DNA of 64,000 nt from Deltaproteobacteria bacterium (GTDB taxonomy: Bacteria; Desulfobacterota; Binatia; UBA1149; JAJCZL01): assembly GCA_029262415.1 (NCBI GenBank), contig JAJCZL010000012.1, positions 1 through 64,000 of the forward strand, given 5' to 3'. Each line of letters opens with the position of its first letter. Within the stretch, counting starts at the first letter, position 1. Shown piece after piece: positions 20,255 through 28,643 of the stretch. The notes beneath the pieces were generated by a model that was not told where the DNA came from, did no database searches, and was given only the letters and a program-made list of their open reading frames with translations. The translations under genes were made by a program, and so were the position numbers.

Positions 20255-20521
20255 GTGAACGCAGCGCGTGCAATCAGAATCGCTGGGGTCGCGGTTCTTG
20301 TTTTGGGTATCGAATGGCGGCTTGCCGATCCTGCCGCAATCGCGTCTGACCCGGAGCGCTTTTCGGTCCCGTGGGCAATGTTGGCGGTTATGTTTCCGAT
20401 CGCGATCGGGCTTTGGGCTTTCGAGGCGAACAACGTCGGCGGCCGCGATTTCCGCCTCGATACGCTATGGGGGGTCTTTGTCGGCACTATCGTCTACTCC
20501 GCGCTGGCAATTCTCGGCTGA
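20255..20521 (+). CDS. Small three-helix membrane protein of unknown function
   Basis: An 88-residue protein with three hydrophobic segments: AARAIRIAGVAVLVLGIEW, PWAMLAVMFPIAIGLWAF and LDTLWGVFVGTIVYSALAIL. A polar GGRDFRLD loop lies before the third helix. It is divergent from the VOC gene and convergent with pabC. No family recognised. The composition is that of a genuine membrane protein and the frame is clean, so I regard it as real. Confidence 0.6.
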   Translation: MNAARAIRIAGVAVLVLGIEWRLADPAAIASDPERFSVPWAMLAVMFPIAIGLWAFEANNVGGRDFRLDTLWGVFVGTIVYSALAILG

Positions 20522-20533
20522 ACGCCGCGGCGC

Positions 20534-21421
20534 TTACACGCCGAGTTCGTCCACCTTCATCTGCAAACGTCTTGCGACCATCGCGCGGTAACGTCGACGC
20601 AGTTCTCGCGTTATCTCACCCGGCTTGCCGTCGGCGATGCGGCGGTTGTCGACTCGTACCGCCGGTACGATTTCAATCGTCGATGAGGTAGTAAAGACCT
20701 CGTCGGCTGCGATGATATCGGCGACGCGGATCGGTCGCTCGACGATGTCAACGAGCTTGGCCGCGATCTTAATGACCAGCGAACGGGTTACCCCCGGAAG
20801 AATACCGGTCGCGACCGGTGTGGTGATCAAGCGGCCTTTGCTGACGATGAAGTAGTTGCTTGTTGTGCCTTCAAGGACGGTGTCATCGGCCAGGCGGTAC
20901 AACGACTCAAAGGCGCCGTGGCGCTTCGCCTCAACCTTGCCGCGCACAGCAGGGAGGTAGTTGAGGGTCTTTAGGTTGCGGAACGAGGGGTCGACGCCGA
21001 CCCCGAAGTCCATCAAATGAAGCGTGACGCCCTTGTCGCGGGCCTCGACCAGGCCGGGCTCGAGCGGGCGAAACAACATCAGGCGCGTCGGTTTGGTCAG
21101 GCGAGGCGGTACCAGCGATACCTCTCCGCAGCCACGCGTGATGGTGAAACGAACCGCGCCGCCGCCGCTGATTTTGTTCTTCTTCGCCAGGATTTCTGTG
21201 CGTCCCGACCAGTCCTCGCCGGCTTCGAAGGGGATCCCTACCGAGCGTGCAGACTTCGCCATGCGTGCAAGATGCTCGCGAACCGCGAATGGTTTTCCCT
21301 GGTAGGTCTTCCAGGTCTCGAACAAGCCCTCGCCGAAGAGAAACCCACGGTCGGTAGCCGGAATCGTCGCTTGCGCGACCGGGATGTAGCGCCCGTTGAG
21401 ATAGCAAATAGGCGCGCTCAT
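20534..21421 (-). CDS. pabC: Class IV aminotransferase-fold enzyme, probably aminodeoxychorismate lyase
   Basis: A 295-residue PLP enzyme of fold type IV. The start MSAPICYLNGRYIPVAQATIP precedes DRGFLFGEGLFET. The PLP lysine is expected in LKTLNYLPAV, and EGTTSNYFIV with TPVATGILPGVTR contact cofactor phosphate. The family includes branched-chain and D-amino-acid transaminases. Assignment as PabC, which splits 4-amino-4-deoxychorismate to p-aminobenzoate and pyruvate, rests on the neighbour: its ATG overlaps the pabB stop (ATGA). The two would supply p-aminobenzoate for folate. The ATG at 21421 is fixed by the overlap. Confidence 0.85.
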   Translation of the reverse strand: MSAPICYLNGRYIPVAQATIPATDRGFLFGEGLFETWKTYQGKPFAVREHLARMAKSARSVGIPFEAGEDWSGRTEILAKKNKISGGGAVRFTITRGCGEVSLVPPRLTKPTRLMLFRPLEPGLVEARDKGVTLHLMDFGVGVDPSFRNLKTLNYLPAVRGKVEAKRHGAFESLYRLADDTVLEGTTSNYFIVSKGRLITTPVATGILPGVTRSLVIKIAAKLVDIVERPIRVADIIAADEVFTTSSTIEIVPAVRVDNRRIADGKPGEITRELRRRYRAMVARRLQMKVDELGV

Positions 21422-22788
21422 GAGACGCCCCCGCCGGTGTCTTGGAGTGCGCGTCGAAACACATCGGACTTCGCAACGGTTTCGGCGTACTCCGCTTCGA
21501 GTGTGGAGTCGGCGACGATGCCGCCACCGGTGTTGTAGTGTAAAGCTCCGTTCATCGCCACCGCCGTCCGGATCGCGACGCTCAGGTCGACGTCGCGCTC
21601 CCCATTGAAGCAGCCCACGCACCCTGTGTACACGCCGCGGGCGTCGGCCTCCACCGTGGCAATGATCTCCATCGACTTGATTTTAGGCGCTCCGGTGATC
21701 GAGCCCCCGGGGAACGTAGCCCGCAGAACGTCGGCGAGGCCGGCGCCGGGACGCAGTCGCCCGCGCACTTCGGAGACCATGTGGTGAATGGTTTGAAAGC
21801 TGTGTACTTCGGCGAAGACGGGAACCTCAACGCTGCCGGTTACACAAACACGACCGAGGTCGTTGCGTTCGAGGTCAACGATCATGACGTGTTCTGCGTT
21901 CTCTTTGGGGTCGCCGACGAGTTCGCGGGCGAGTCGGGCGTCGGTGCTCGGATCTGCGCCGCGCGGGCGCGTACCCTTGATGGGGAAGGTATGGATGGTG
22001 TCACCTTTGATATCGAGGAAGGTCTCGGGCGAATTCGAAAGAATCTGAAATTCACCGGCGTCGAAAAACGTGCCGTGCGGAACAGGCTGCGCGTCACGCA
22101 TGCGCGCATAGACCGCTTCGGACGGCTCGGTTTGTTCGATGGAGATGCGCCGTGAGAGATTGACCTGATAAACATCGCCCGCGGCGATGGCTTCCTTAAT
22201 TCGTACGAATCCTTTGTGGTAGTGGACAGTCGCTTCGGCGGCGTTGGTGCCACCTGGGTTCGCATCGGGATGGGTGTCCGTGTAGCCACGCGCGTCGATA
22301 TGTCCGAGCGCGTCCGAGTTCTCGTCTGCGGGCACGAAGTCGAAGCGCACCGGGGTATTCGTGCCCGCCGCCAATCCGTAAACGTGGTCGTAGGTGCATA
22401 GCAGCGCAATCGGCAACCCAAGAGTGTCGCGCGTCGGCACGGGGACGCGTTCGATCCATCTGCCGAGCTCGTAACCGAGAAAACCTACGGTACGTGGGAG
22501 CGTGCATGCGCCGAACCGGTCGGGGGGCGGCTCGAGCGGGATGGCTGCGCTTTTACGCACGAAGCGCGCGATCGCTTCAACCGGTTTCTCCTCGAGCGCA
22601 CGCCAGCGGCCGCCGCGGTGTTCCCTGACACGTCCGAGCGCGTCGATGGCCAGCGCAGCCGACGGCCTCGAGCCCGCGAATGAGGCGGTACGTCCGTCGC
22701 TGCGATCCAGGAAGAAGGCGAACGGCATTCCGCTGTGCGGGGCGAACAGCCGCCAGGAGAACTCGTTTTGCCGCGAAATATGTAGCAT
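21418..22788 (-). CDS. pabB: Aminodeoxychorismate synthase component I
   Basis: A 456-residue chorismate-binding enzyme that aminates chorismate to 4-amino-4-deoxychorismate together with a PabA amidotransferase, which is not in the window. Visible motifs are PIKGTRPRG (with the Lys characteristic of PabB), SPETFL, DLERNDLGRVC, TIHHMVSEVRG, and FPGGSITGAPKIKSMEII near residue 370. PIKGT rather than the anthranilate synthase PIAGT supports PabB. It is translationally coupled to pabC downstream. Its 5' end faces the HtrA-like gene across a short divergent region. Confidence 0.92.
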   Translation of the reverse strand: MLHISRQNEFSWRLFAPHSGMPFAFFLDRSDGRTASFAGSRPSAALAIDALGRVREHRGGRWRALEEKPVEAIARFVRKSAAIPLEPPPDRFGACTLPRTVGFLGYELGRWIERVPVPTRDTLGLPIALLCTYDHVYGLAAGTNTPVRFDFVPADENSDALGHIDARGYTDTHPDANPGGTNAAEATVHYHKGFVRIKEAIAAGDVYQVNLSRRISIEQTEPSEAVYARMRDAQPVPHGTFFDAGEFQILSNSPETFLDIKGDTIHTFPIKGTRPRGADPSTDARLARELVGDPKENAEHVMIVDLERNDLGRVCVTGSVEVPVFAEVHSFQTIHHMVSEVRGRLRPGAGLADVLRATFPGGSITGAPKIKSMEIIATVEADARGVYTGCVGCFNGERDVDLSVAIRTAVAMNGALHYNTGGGIVADSTLEAEYAETVAKSDVFRRALQDTGGGVS

Positions 22789-22874
22789 CGGTTGACGCCG
22801 CGGGGTGGTACAACCCTGCCGCGCCGGGGCGGACAGGGTTGCTCACGCCAGCGTGCATCACTACCTTAAACGCT

Positions 22875-23780
22875 GTGGACGGACACCTTGAGCTTCTTCA
22901 CGGTATTGCATCGAAAACACTTTCGATCAGTGCAGAGATCCGTCCCGATCACCCATCGGTTCCGGTGCTCGGCACTGATCGCCAGGGCTCGGGGGTTGTG
23001 GTTGGCGCCGGCGGTTTGGTGCTGACTGTCAACTATGTCGTGACGGGGGCCGAGAAGGTGAACGCAACCGACACCGACGGCAACACTTTTTCGGGTGGTG
23101 TCGTTGCCCAAGACTTTGCCAGCGGTCTTGCTGTGATCGCGTTCGACGATCCGGTCGGACTGGCCGAACCGGCCCGGCGCGGCACCAGTAAACGGCTGTC
23201 TTTGGGGGTTGATGTCATAGCGCTGGCGGCGCTGGGCGACAGCGAAAGGCGGGTCGCTTGGGGGGTTGTGAGTTCGCTCGAGCCTTTGGACGCGTATTGG
23301 GAGTACCGCCTCGACCGGGCGATCTCGGTCACCTGTGTAAATCCGGGACTCGGCGGTGGACCGCTGGTGACGCCGGATGGGAGGCTGGTCGGCCTGTGCT
23401 CGCTCAACCTCGGCGTGCTCGGTCGTGCGACGATGGCGATACCCGTCGAGAATTACTTCGACTACGAAGACGAACTTCTCGAGCACGGCCGGCGAATCTC
23501 ACGTGAAAAGCGCGCATGGGTCGGAATGTTCTGTCACTCGTTCCCCGACGGCACTGTCGTAGCCGGACTGATACCGGGAGGTCCCGGTGAAACACACGGC
23601 CTGCACGTAGGCGATGTGCTCGTCGATATCGATGGAGAGCCCGTCGTCAGCCGCTCACAACTCTATCAAGAGTTGTGGTCGCGAAAGCCCGGCGACGACG
23701 TTAAGCTCTCGGTTTCGCGAGACGGGGCGCTGGAGACTGTCACCGTCGTTGGCGGCGACGTCGAAGACTTTTTCGGCTGA
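22875..23780 (+). CDS. HtrA/DegP-like protein with PDZ domain, catalytic triad lost (pseudoprotease)
   Basis: About 301 residues: a trypsin-like domain (1-200) and a PDZ domain (about 213-290, AGLIPGGPGETHGLHVGDVLVDIDG). The outline is HtrA, with GSGVVV, the segment before the first helix, and a Gly-rich loop near residue 158. The three catalytic positions are changed. LTVNYVVTGA has Tyr (about residue 54) in place of the His of LTNAHVV. DFASGLAVIAF has Gly (about 84) for the Asp of DLAV. NPGLGGGPLV has Gly (about 160) for the Ser of GNSGGP. Proteolysis is therefore not expected. Binding or scaffolding is more likely. The start is uncertain: GTG at 22875 is the latest clear start, and earlier frames overlap the divergent pabB. 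Confidence 0.82.
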   Translation: MDGHLELLHGIASKTLSISAEIRPDHPSVPVLGTDRQGSGVVVGAGGLVLTVNYVVTGAEKVNATDTDGNTFSGGVVAQDFASGLAVIAFDDPVGLAEPARRGTSKRLSLGVDVIALAALGDSERRVAWGVVSSLEPLDAYWEYRLDRAISVTCVNPGLGGGPLVTPDGRLVGLCSLNLGVLGRATMAIPVENYFDYEDELLEHGRRISREKRAWVGMFCHSFPDGTVVAGLIPGGPGETHGLHVGDVLVDIDGEPVVSRSQLYQELWSRKPGDDVKLSVSRDGALETVTVVGGDVEDFFG

Positions 23781-23784
23781 ACCC

Positions 23785-25014
23785 CTAAATCGGTAGCTTC
23801 GGCCAGCCGGTCGGTATGTCGGCGACCGGCTCGGTCTCACCAGCTTCGCGGCGTTTCATCGCCGCGGCGGGTTCGGTGGCATAGGCCACGAACACCGCGA
23901 ACCCTACCAGAGTTATTGCTAGTGCGACGAGGAACATCGCGCGAAACCCATAGTGCTCGGCAATCGAGCCGAAAAAGAACGAGCAAGTCGCGATTCCGAG
24001 GCTGTAGGACCCGCTGAAAAGCGATTGCGAGCGTCCGATGTTGGCCGGGTGGCTCAAATCGGCGACGAACGCGTTCATAGTCGGATAAAGCAGCCCCTGG
24101 GCGATCCCGAAGACTACGCCCGCGACCGCGACTCCGGCTTGTGATCGCACAAAGGCGAGCAGCGCGACCGCAAGACTCATAGTCAGCATCGCCGGGATGA
24201 TTACCGCGCGGCGGCCGTACCGGTCCGAGGCGCTACCGAAGATGACGCGCATAGCGACCGCCGCGACACTCCAAGCCGCGAAGAACACCCCCACACGCCC
24301 GAGATCGAAACGTTCCATCATCACCGGTACGAACGTCGAGGTTGCGCCGAACCCGAACCCGTAGAGCAACATCGCGATGGTTGCGGCGGCGAGGGCGCGG
24401 CGCGCAAAGGCCGGATCGGAGTCGGCGCGGTCGGCCGGAACAAATAGCTCAGGCGGCCGCGGCAACGTGCACGCCAGCAAGAATCCAATCGTGCCGACCA
24501 CGGCTCCGGCGACGAAGACACCGTCAAACCCGAATCTCAGTATGATTTCCTCCCCGATCATCGGCGAGATCGCGTGGGTGAGGATCGTCGAGATGCCGAA
24601 CCAGCCGATTGCCTCGGCGCGGCGGACGAAGGGGGCAAAAAGAACAGCCAGGGTCTGACCACCTGTGAACGCGGCGGTAAAAGCGACGCCTTGCAGAGCC
24701 TTGGCGATGTAGAGTTCGGGGCCGATGCCGTCGATGAACAAGAACCACACCGAACACAGTGCGGCGCCGAACATGCCGCAGATCATGAAGACCCTGCCGC
24801 CCACGCGATCGATCAGTGTCCCGATCACCGGCAGCGCGATTAATCCCGAGAAACCAGAGATTCCCACCACGCGCCCGGCGGTCTCCTCGCCGCCGCCGTG
24901 TTCGAGGACCCACAGGGGCAGGAGCAGAAAGAAGGCGAAGTTCAGGAAGAAAAGGAAATTCGCCGTTGCGACGATGAAGAACGTCCCCGGGATGGGCGTC
25001 TTAGCAGCAGGCAC
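23785..25014 (-). CDS. Major facilitator superfamily transporter
   Basis: A transporter of about 409 residues with 12 predicted hydrophobic helices. The inter-helix 2-3 loop reads GTLIDRVGGRVFMICG, the MFS motif A pattern, and the second half repeats it as SDRYGRRAVIIP. The C-terminal tail is short and basic-acidic. The substrate is unknown; drug or organic acid export is typical for this size. An open frame continues to 25209 but would overlap the divergent exeA-like gene, so a GTG at 25014 (VPAAKTPIPG) is chosen, with a GGAG motif 13 nt upstream. Confidence 0.85.
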   Translation of the reverse strand: MPAAKTPIPGTFFIVATANFLFFLNFAFFLLLPLWVLEHGGGEETAGRVVGISGFSGLIALPVIGTLIDRVGGRVFMICGMFGAALCSVWFLFIDGIGPELYIAKALQGVAFTAAFTGGQTLAVLFAPFVRRAEAIGWFGISTILTHAISPMIGEEIILRFGFDGVFVAGAVVGTIGFLLACTLPRPPELFVPADRADSDPAFARRALAAATIAMLLYGFGFGATSTFVPVMMERFDLGRVGVFFAAWSVAAVAMRVIFGSASDRYGRRAVIIPAMLTMSLAVALLAFVRSQAGVAVAGVVFGIAQGLLYPTMNAFVADLSHPANIGRSQSLFSGSYSLGIATCSFFFGSIAEHYGFRAMFLVALAITLVGFAVFVAYATEPAAAMKRREAGETEPVADIPTGWPKLPI

Positions 25015-25107
25015 CCCGGTTACGTATCTCCGGCCTCCAATACAGGCAATATTCCTCTGGCCGTGCTTGAATAAGCACCCCCCCTTGGGGATGATGAGCA
25101 CCAGCCA

Positions 25108-26982
25108 ATGTACGAGCGCTTCTTTGGCTTTCGTGAGCTGCCATTCCGGCTCACACCGGACCCGAACTACCTCTTTCTGAGCCGAAAGCATGGGGAGGCT
25201 TTCGCTCATCTTCTTTACGCCGTTCGCGAGGGCAGCGGGTTCGTCGCAGTCACCGGCGAAATCGGCGCCGGCAAGACGACACTCGTTCGCACACTCCTCA
25301 AAGAGCTCCGCGACACTAAAGAAAACGTTGCAGCCGCCTACATCTTCAATCCAGTCTATTCGCCGGTCGAGTTGCTGCAGAGCATCAACGCTGAGCTGGG
25401 TCTGCCCTCACGTAGCGGTAGCAAGAAGGAGCTGACCGAGAACCTCAACGCGTTTCTGCTCGCGCAGAAGGCCGACGGGGGGCGTACGGTGGTGATAGTC
25501 GATGAGGCCCAGAACCTCGACCCGATGATCCTCGAAGAATTGCGCCTGCTCTCCAACCTCGAAACGGAAACCGAAAAGCTCCTGCATATCGTGCTGATCG
25601 GCCAACCCGAGTTGCGTGATCTGCTCGAACGTCCCGAGCTTCTTCAACTCGCGCAGCGCATAACGGTACGCTGGCACCTGAGTTCGCTCGACCGCGTGGA
25701 GACCGCCGAGTATGTGCGCCACCGGTTGCGGGTTGCCGGCGGACCCAACGTGGCAGGGATCTTCGATCAGCGTGCGTTGAACCTTCTTTACGAACACTCG
25801 GGGGGCGTACCGCGCCTGATTAACATCCTCGCGCACCGCGCGCTGCTGGTTGCCTACACCAAAGGCCTCCACGATGCCGGGGCCTCCGAGGTCGCGGTAG
25901 CCGCCGCAGAACTGGAAGAGGGGCGTTACCCGATTGCGAGCGTTGGGCGCAATTGGGCCTATCGCGTCGCAGCCGGTATCGCCGTGGCGTTGTCGGCAGC
26001 GGCGGTTGCGCTGCTTTTGCTGGCACCGCTGGGCGGAGGCGGTGAGGAGCCCCCCGAAGATTCCGCCTCTCGCCGGACCACTGGGGCGGCCGTCGGCGGT
26101 CGTGTCGAAGAGGCACCGCCCCCGGCCGCCGAACCACGCGCCGCCGCGCCGCGCGCCGCCGATACCGCCGCAAACACACCGACCGTGGTCCAATCTGCGG
26201 CGAACACCCCGCCCGCCGGCAAGCCCGCGGTGCGTCCCGCGCCACCGCATGGTTCGAAAGCCGACACCGGCCAGGATCGTAAGGCGCAACGGGCGGATGC
26301 CAAGCGCGGCAAGGCGGTCGAGCGCTTGAGCCGCAAGCTCGAAAAGTCCGACGTGTTCCAAGGCGCCACCGATGCAGTGACGCGGTTGTTCGAGCTGTGG
26401 GGTCGCGATCCGCTTTCTGCGACTGAGGCCGCGTCGGGCTCTTTAGACCTCGAAGCGATAGCTAAATTACGTGGCCTTAACTACCTGGCCGGTGAGATGT
26501 CGTCTGAGTTGATCGCGGCAATCGACCTACCGGCTGTATTGGAGGTCGTTTTACCTGGTGAGGAGACGCCGCGCTACGTTTTGCTGACAAGCCTCGGCGC
26601 CGATGCCGCTACCGTCCAACTTGACGAAGCCGTCGAAGTCCCTCGCGAAGTCCTTGAAAACATCTGGAACCGACGCGCCCACATCCTTTGGAAGGACCAC
26701 GAGCGTTTCCGCCGCAGTATGGGACCCGGCAGCGGCGGACCAGCGGTGCTGCGGCTGCAGGCGCTCTTGCGTGAGGCCGGTGTCTACGAAGGCATTGTGA
26801 ACGGTATATATGGCGACGACTCCGAGCAAGCTGTGAGAAACTTTCAGGAGCGCAACAGCCTCCTCGCCGACGGTATCGCCGGGCCGATTACGCAGATCAT
26901 GCTTTATAACGGATTTGAACGGTTCAATCGGCCGGTACTCATCGGTAAAGCGGGGAAGAGCGCCGCTGGTAAAGCCTCGTGA
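25108..26982 (+). CDS. ExeA/GspA-type AAA ATPase with peptidoglycan-binding domain
   Basis: A 624-residue inner-membrane ATPase. The start MYERFFGFRELPFRLTPDP is a hallmark of the ExeA family. Walker A is GEIGAGKTT (about 50-58) and Walker B is VVIVDEAQNL (about 130-139). The AAA domain ends near residue 265. A single hydrophobic helix lies at about 288-310, followed by a Pro/Ala-rich periplasmic linker. A peptidoglycan-binding type 1 domain is at about 547-602 (LRLQALLREAGVYEGIVNGIYGD). In Aeromonas, ExeA with ExeB helps place the secretin of the type II secretion system through peptidoglycan. The gspB-like gene follows with a GTGA overlap. Confidence 0.92.
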   Translation: MYERFFGFRELPFRLTPDPNYLFLSRKHGEAFAHLLYAVREGSGFVAVTGEIGAGKTTLVRTLLKELRDTKENVAAAYIFNPVYSPVELLQSINAELGLPSRSGSKKELTENLNAFLLAQKADGGRTVVIVDEAQNLDPMILEELRLLSNLETETEKLLHIVLIGQPELRDLLERPELLQLAQRITVRWHLSSLDRVETAEYVRHRLRVAGGPNVAGIFDQRALNLLYEHSGGVPRLINILAHRALLVAYTKGLHDAGASEVAVAAAELEEGRYPIASVGRNWAYRVAAGIAVALSAAAVALLLLAPLGGGGEEPPEDSASRRTTGAAVGGRVEEAPPPAAEPRAAAPRAADTAANTPTVVQSAANTPPAGKPAVRPAPPHGSKADTGQDRKAQRADAKRGKAVERLSRKLEKSDVFQGATDAVTRLFELWGRDPLSATEAASGSLDLEAIAKLRGLNYLAGEMSSELIAAIDLPAVLEVVLPGEETPRYVLLTSLGADAATVQLDEAVEVPREVLENIWNRRAHILWKDHERFRRSMGPGSGGPAVLRLQALLREAGVYEGIVNGIYGDDSEQAVRNFQERNSLLADGIAGPITQIMLYNGFERFNRPVLIGKAGKSAAGKAS

Positions 26983-28616
26983 GTACGATCCTAGAAGCCT
27001 TACGCAAGCTGCAACAAGACGGCGAGCGTGCACACAAAAACAAGACTTATGAATCCCGATCGCCTGACTCATCGCAGCCTGCGCCCCATTCTGCGGGAGC
27101 GTCGGGCCAGGGCGATGAGCCTCCGGCTGACCACGGCGAGGAACCTGCCGACGCTGGGAGTTTGCCGGATGACGGGTCGCGCGGCGGCGCAGATCTCCCC
27201 GAGCTGATCGACAAGATCGAGCGGATGCTCGGCAAGAACCGGGAGCGACCGCAGGTACCCGGCAGCGCTGCGGATATCAGCGCAAAGGTCACACCTCCCA
27301 ACGAGGTGGTTGCCCCGCCCGAGGTGACGGAGCCGGTTGCGCAAGCCCAGCAACGAGCTACGGCAACGCCCGCGTCAACCGAGCCGGAGAGTGAAGAGGA
27401 TCTACAACGTTCGGATTCGCGGGCGCGCGGTTTGCGTCAAGATTGGCTGGGTCTGCTCGATCGCGAGCCTGACCCGGCGATCTCCGAGCCGACCAGCGAG
27501 AGCGATGAAGCCGAGGCGCAGTTCACGCCGATTGAAGATCCCGAGACGCTCGAGGCGTTTATGAAACTGCCGGCTGCGGACGTCACCGCAGCGTCGCCCG
27601 ACACCTCTTTGCGTCCCACCCAAGCGGCGCCGGCGATGGGCGGCAATTGGCGCGATCATCAAGCCGAGCCTTTCAGCGGAGCCGCCGCCCCGTATCCGTC
27701 GGACGCTCCAAGCACGGCCGGCGGCCATACGTTGGGAACCACTGAGGCGCGACTGCTTGAGAGCTTCGAGGGGGCTTCCGGAGCGAGCGAAGACGAGGAG
27801 CCGAGCATCTATATTGATGCCGGCGACGCAGGCGTGGTGTTGCCCAGCCGACTGCGCACCATCGCAACCGCGACGGCCGCACTTGCAGTCGGTCTGTTCG
27901 CGGGGTTCCTTGTGGTCAAAGCCATGATCGGAGGTTCCGACGGCGCCGATGATCAAATCGCAACGCTGCCTTCCCTCGAACAGCGCGCAGCGGTCCGCGC
28001 GGCGGCGGAAGTCAAGAGTGCAGCGACGACCATGGACGCTGACGCGGGAGCGGGTTCCGGTGGCGCAAAGGGTGTCGCGCGTGCAAAGGAAAAAAAGAAA
28101 CAGGGCAAGGGAAAAAAGGCGCAGGTAAAACCGCTTGCTAAGAAGGCTAAAGCGCGGCCCGTCGTAAAAGCCGCCGACAGCGTTGCCCCGCTGCGCGCAG
28201 CCGCTGCGCCGACCGATCAAGGGCCGACGCCGGCGAGCAGACCGGCAACCGCGAAACCGGCACCGCCGGCTAAACCCGGTGTCGCGGTTGCTTCGGCAAC
28301 ACCTGTTGCGGTCGCTAGCGCCAAGCCGATACCCCCGCCGGTGCCCGGTCCCGCGCTGCTGCCCGACCCCGAGCCGCAAGTCTCACTGACGATACCGCCG
28401 GGTGCACCGCACGTTGATCTGGTTTTCGTCCAGTGGGCACGACAATCTACCAAGCGACTCGTGTCGCTGCGCAACTTGAAAGGAACCCTGCTGGTGCTGC
28501 GCGAGGGGGACTATGCCGATGCCGCACAAGGCATGAAAGTTTCCAGCATCGGGCGCGAATGGGTCGATTTCGAGTGGCAGTCGAATCGCTTCCGTATCTT
28601 GATGAACGATTTCTAG
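26979..28616 (+). CDS. GspB-like type II secretion accessory protein
   Basis: A 545-residue protein beginning MSTILEALRKLQQDGERAHK, the typical GspB/ExeB cytoplasmic start. It has a long acidic, low-complexity cytoplasmic part. One hydrophobic helix lies at about 291-312 (ATAALAVGLFAGFLVVKAM), then an Ala/Lys/Pro-rich linker. The C-terminal domain, about 468-545, carries HVDLVFVQWARQSTKRLVSL and IGREWVDFEW, the pilus/secretin-interacting GspB domain. At roughly twice the usual length, the extra residues are in the linkers. The GTG start overlaps the exeA-like stop. The two would act together at the secretin; no secretin or GspE gene is in this window. Confidence 0.85.
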   Translation: MSTILEALRKLQQDGERAHKNKTYESRSPDSSQPAPHSAGASGQGDEPPADHGEEPADAGSLPDDGSRGGADLPELIDKIERMLGKNRERPQVPGSAADISAKVTPPNEVVAPPEVTEPVAQAQQRATATPASTEPESEEDLQRSDSRARGLRQDWLGLLDREPDPAISEPTSESDEAEAQFTPIEDPETLEAFMKLPAADVTAASPDTSLRPTQAAPAMGGNWRDHQAEPFSGAAAPYPSDAPSTAGGHTLGTTEARLLESFEGASGASEDEEPSIYIDAGDAGVVLPSRLRTIATATAALAVGLFAGFLVVKAMIGGSDGADDQIATLPSLEQRAAVRAAAEVKSAATTMDADAGAGSGGAKGVARAKEKKKQGKGKKAQVKPLAKKAKARPVVKAADSVAPLRAAAAPTDQGPTPASRPATAKPAPPAKPGVAVASATPVAVASAKPIPPPVPGPALLPDPEPQVSLTIPPGAPHVDLVFVQWARQSTKRLVSLRNLKGTLLVLREGDYADAAQGMKVSSIGREWVDFEWQSNRFRILMNDF

Positions 28617-28643
28617 GCCGTCGATGGCGACGGCGGAACCCCT

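Noticed and set aside
25063..25078. Short inverted repeat GTGCTT-GAAT-AAGCAC before the exeA-like gene
   Set aside because: A 6-bp stem without a T tract, too weak to call an operator or terminator.
28080..28160. A-rich, repetitive stretch
   Set aside because: It encodes the Lys/Ala-rich linker of the GspB-like protein.
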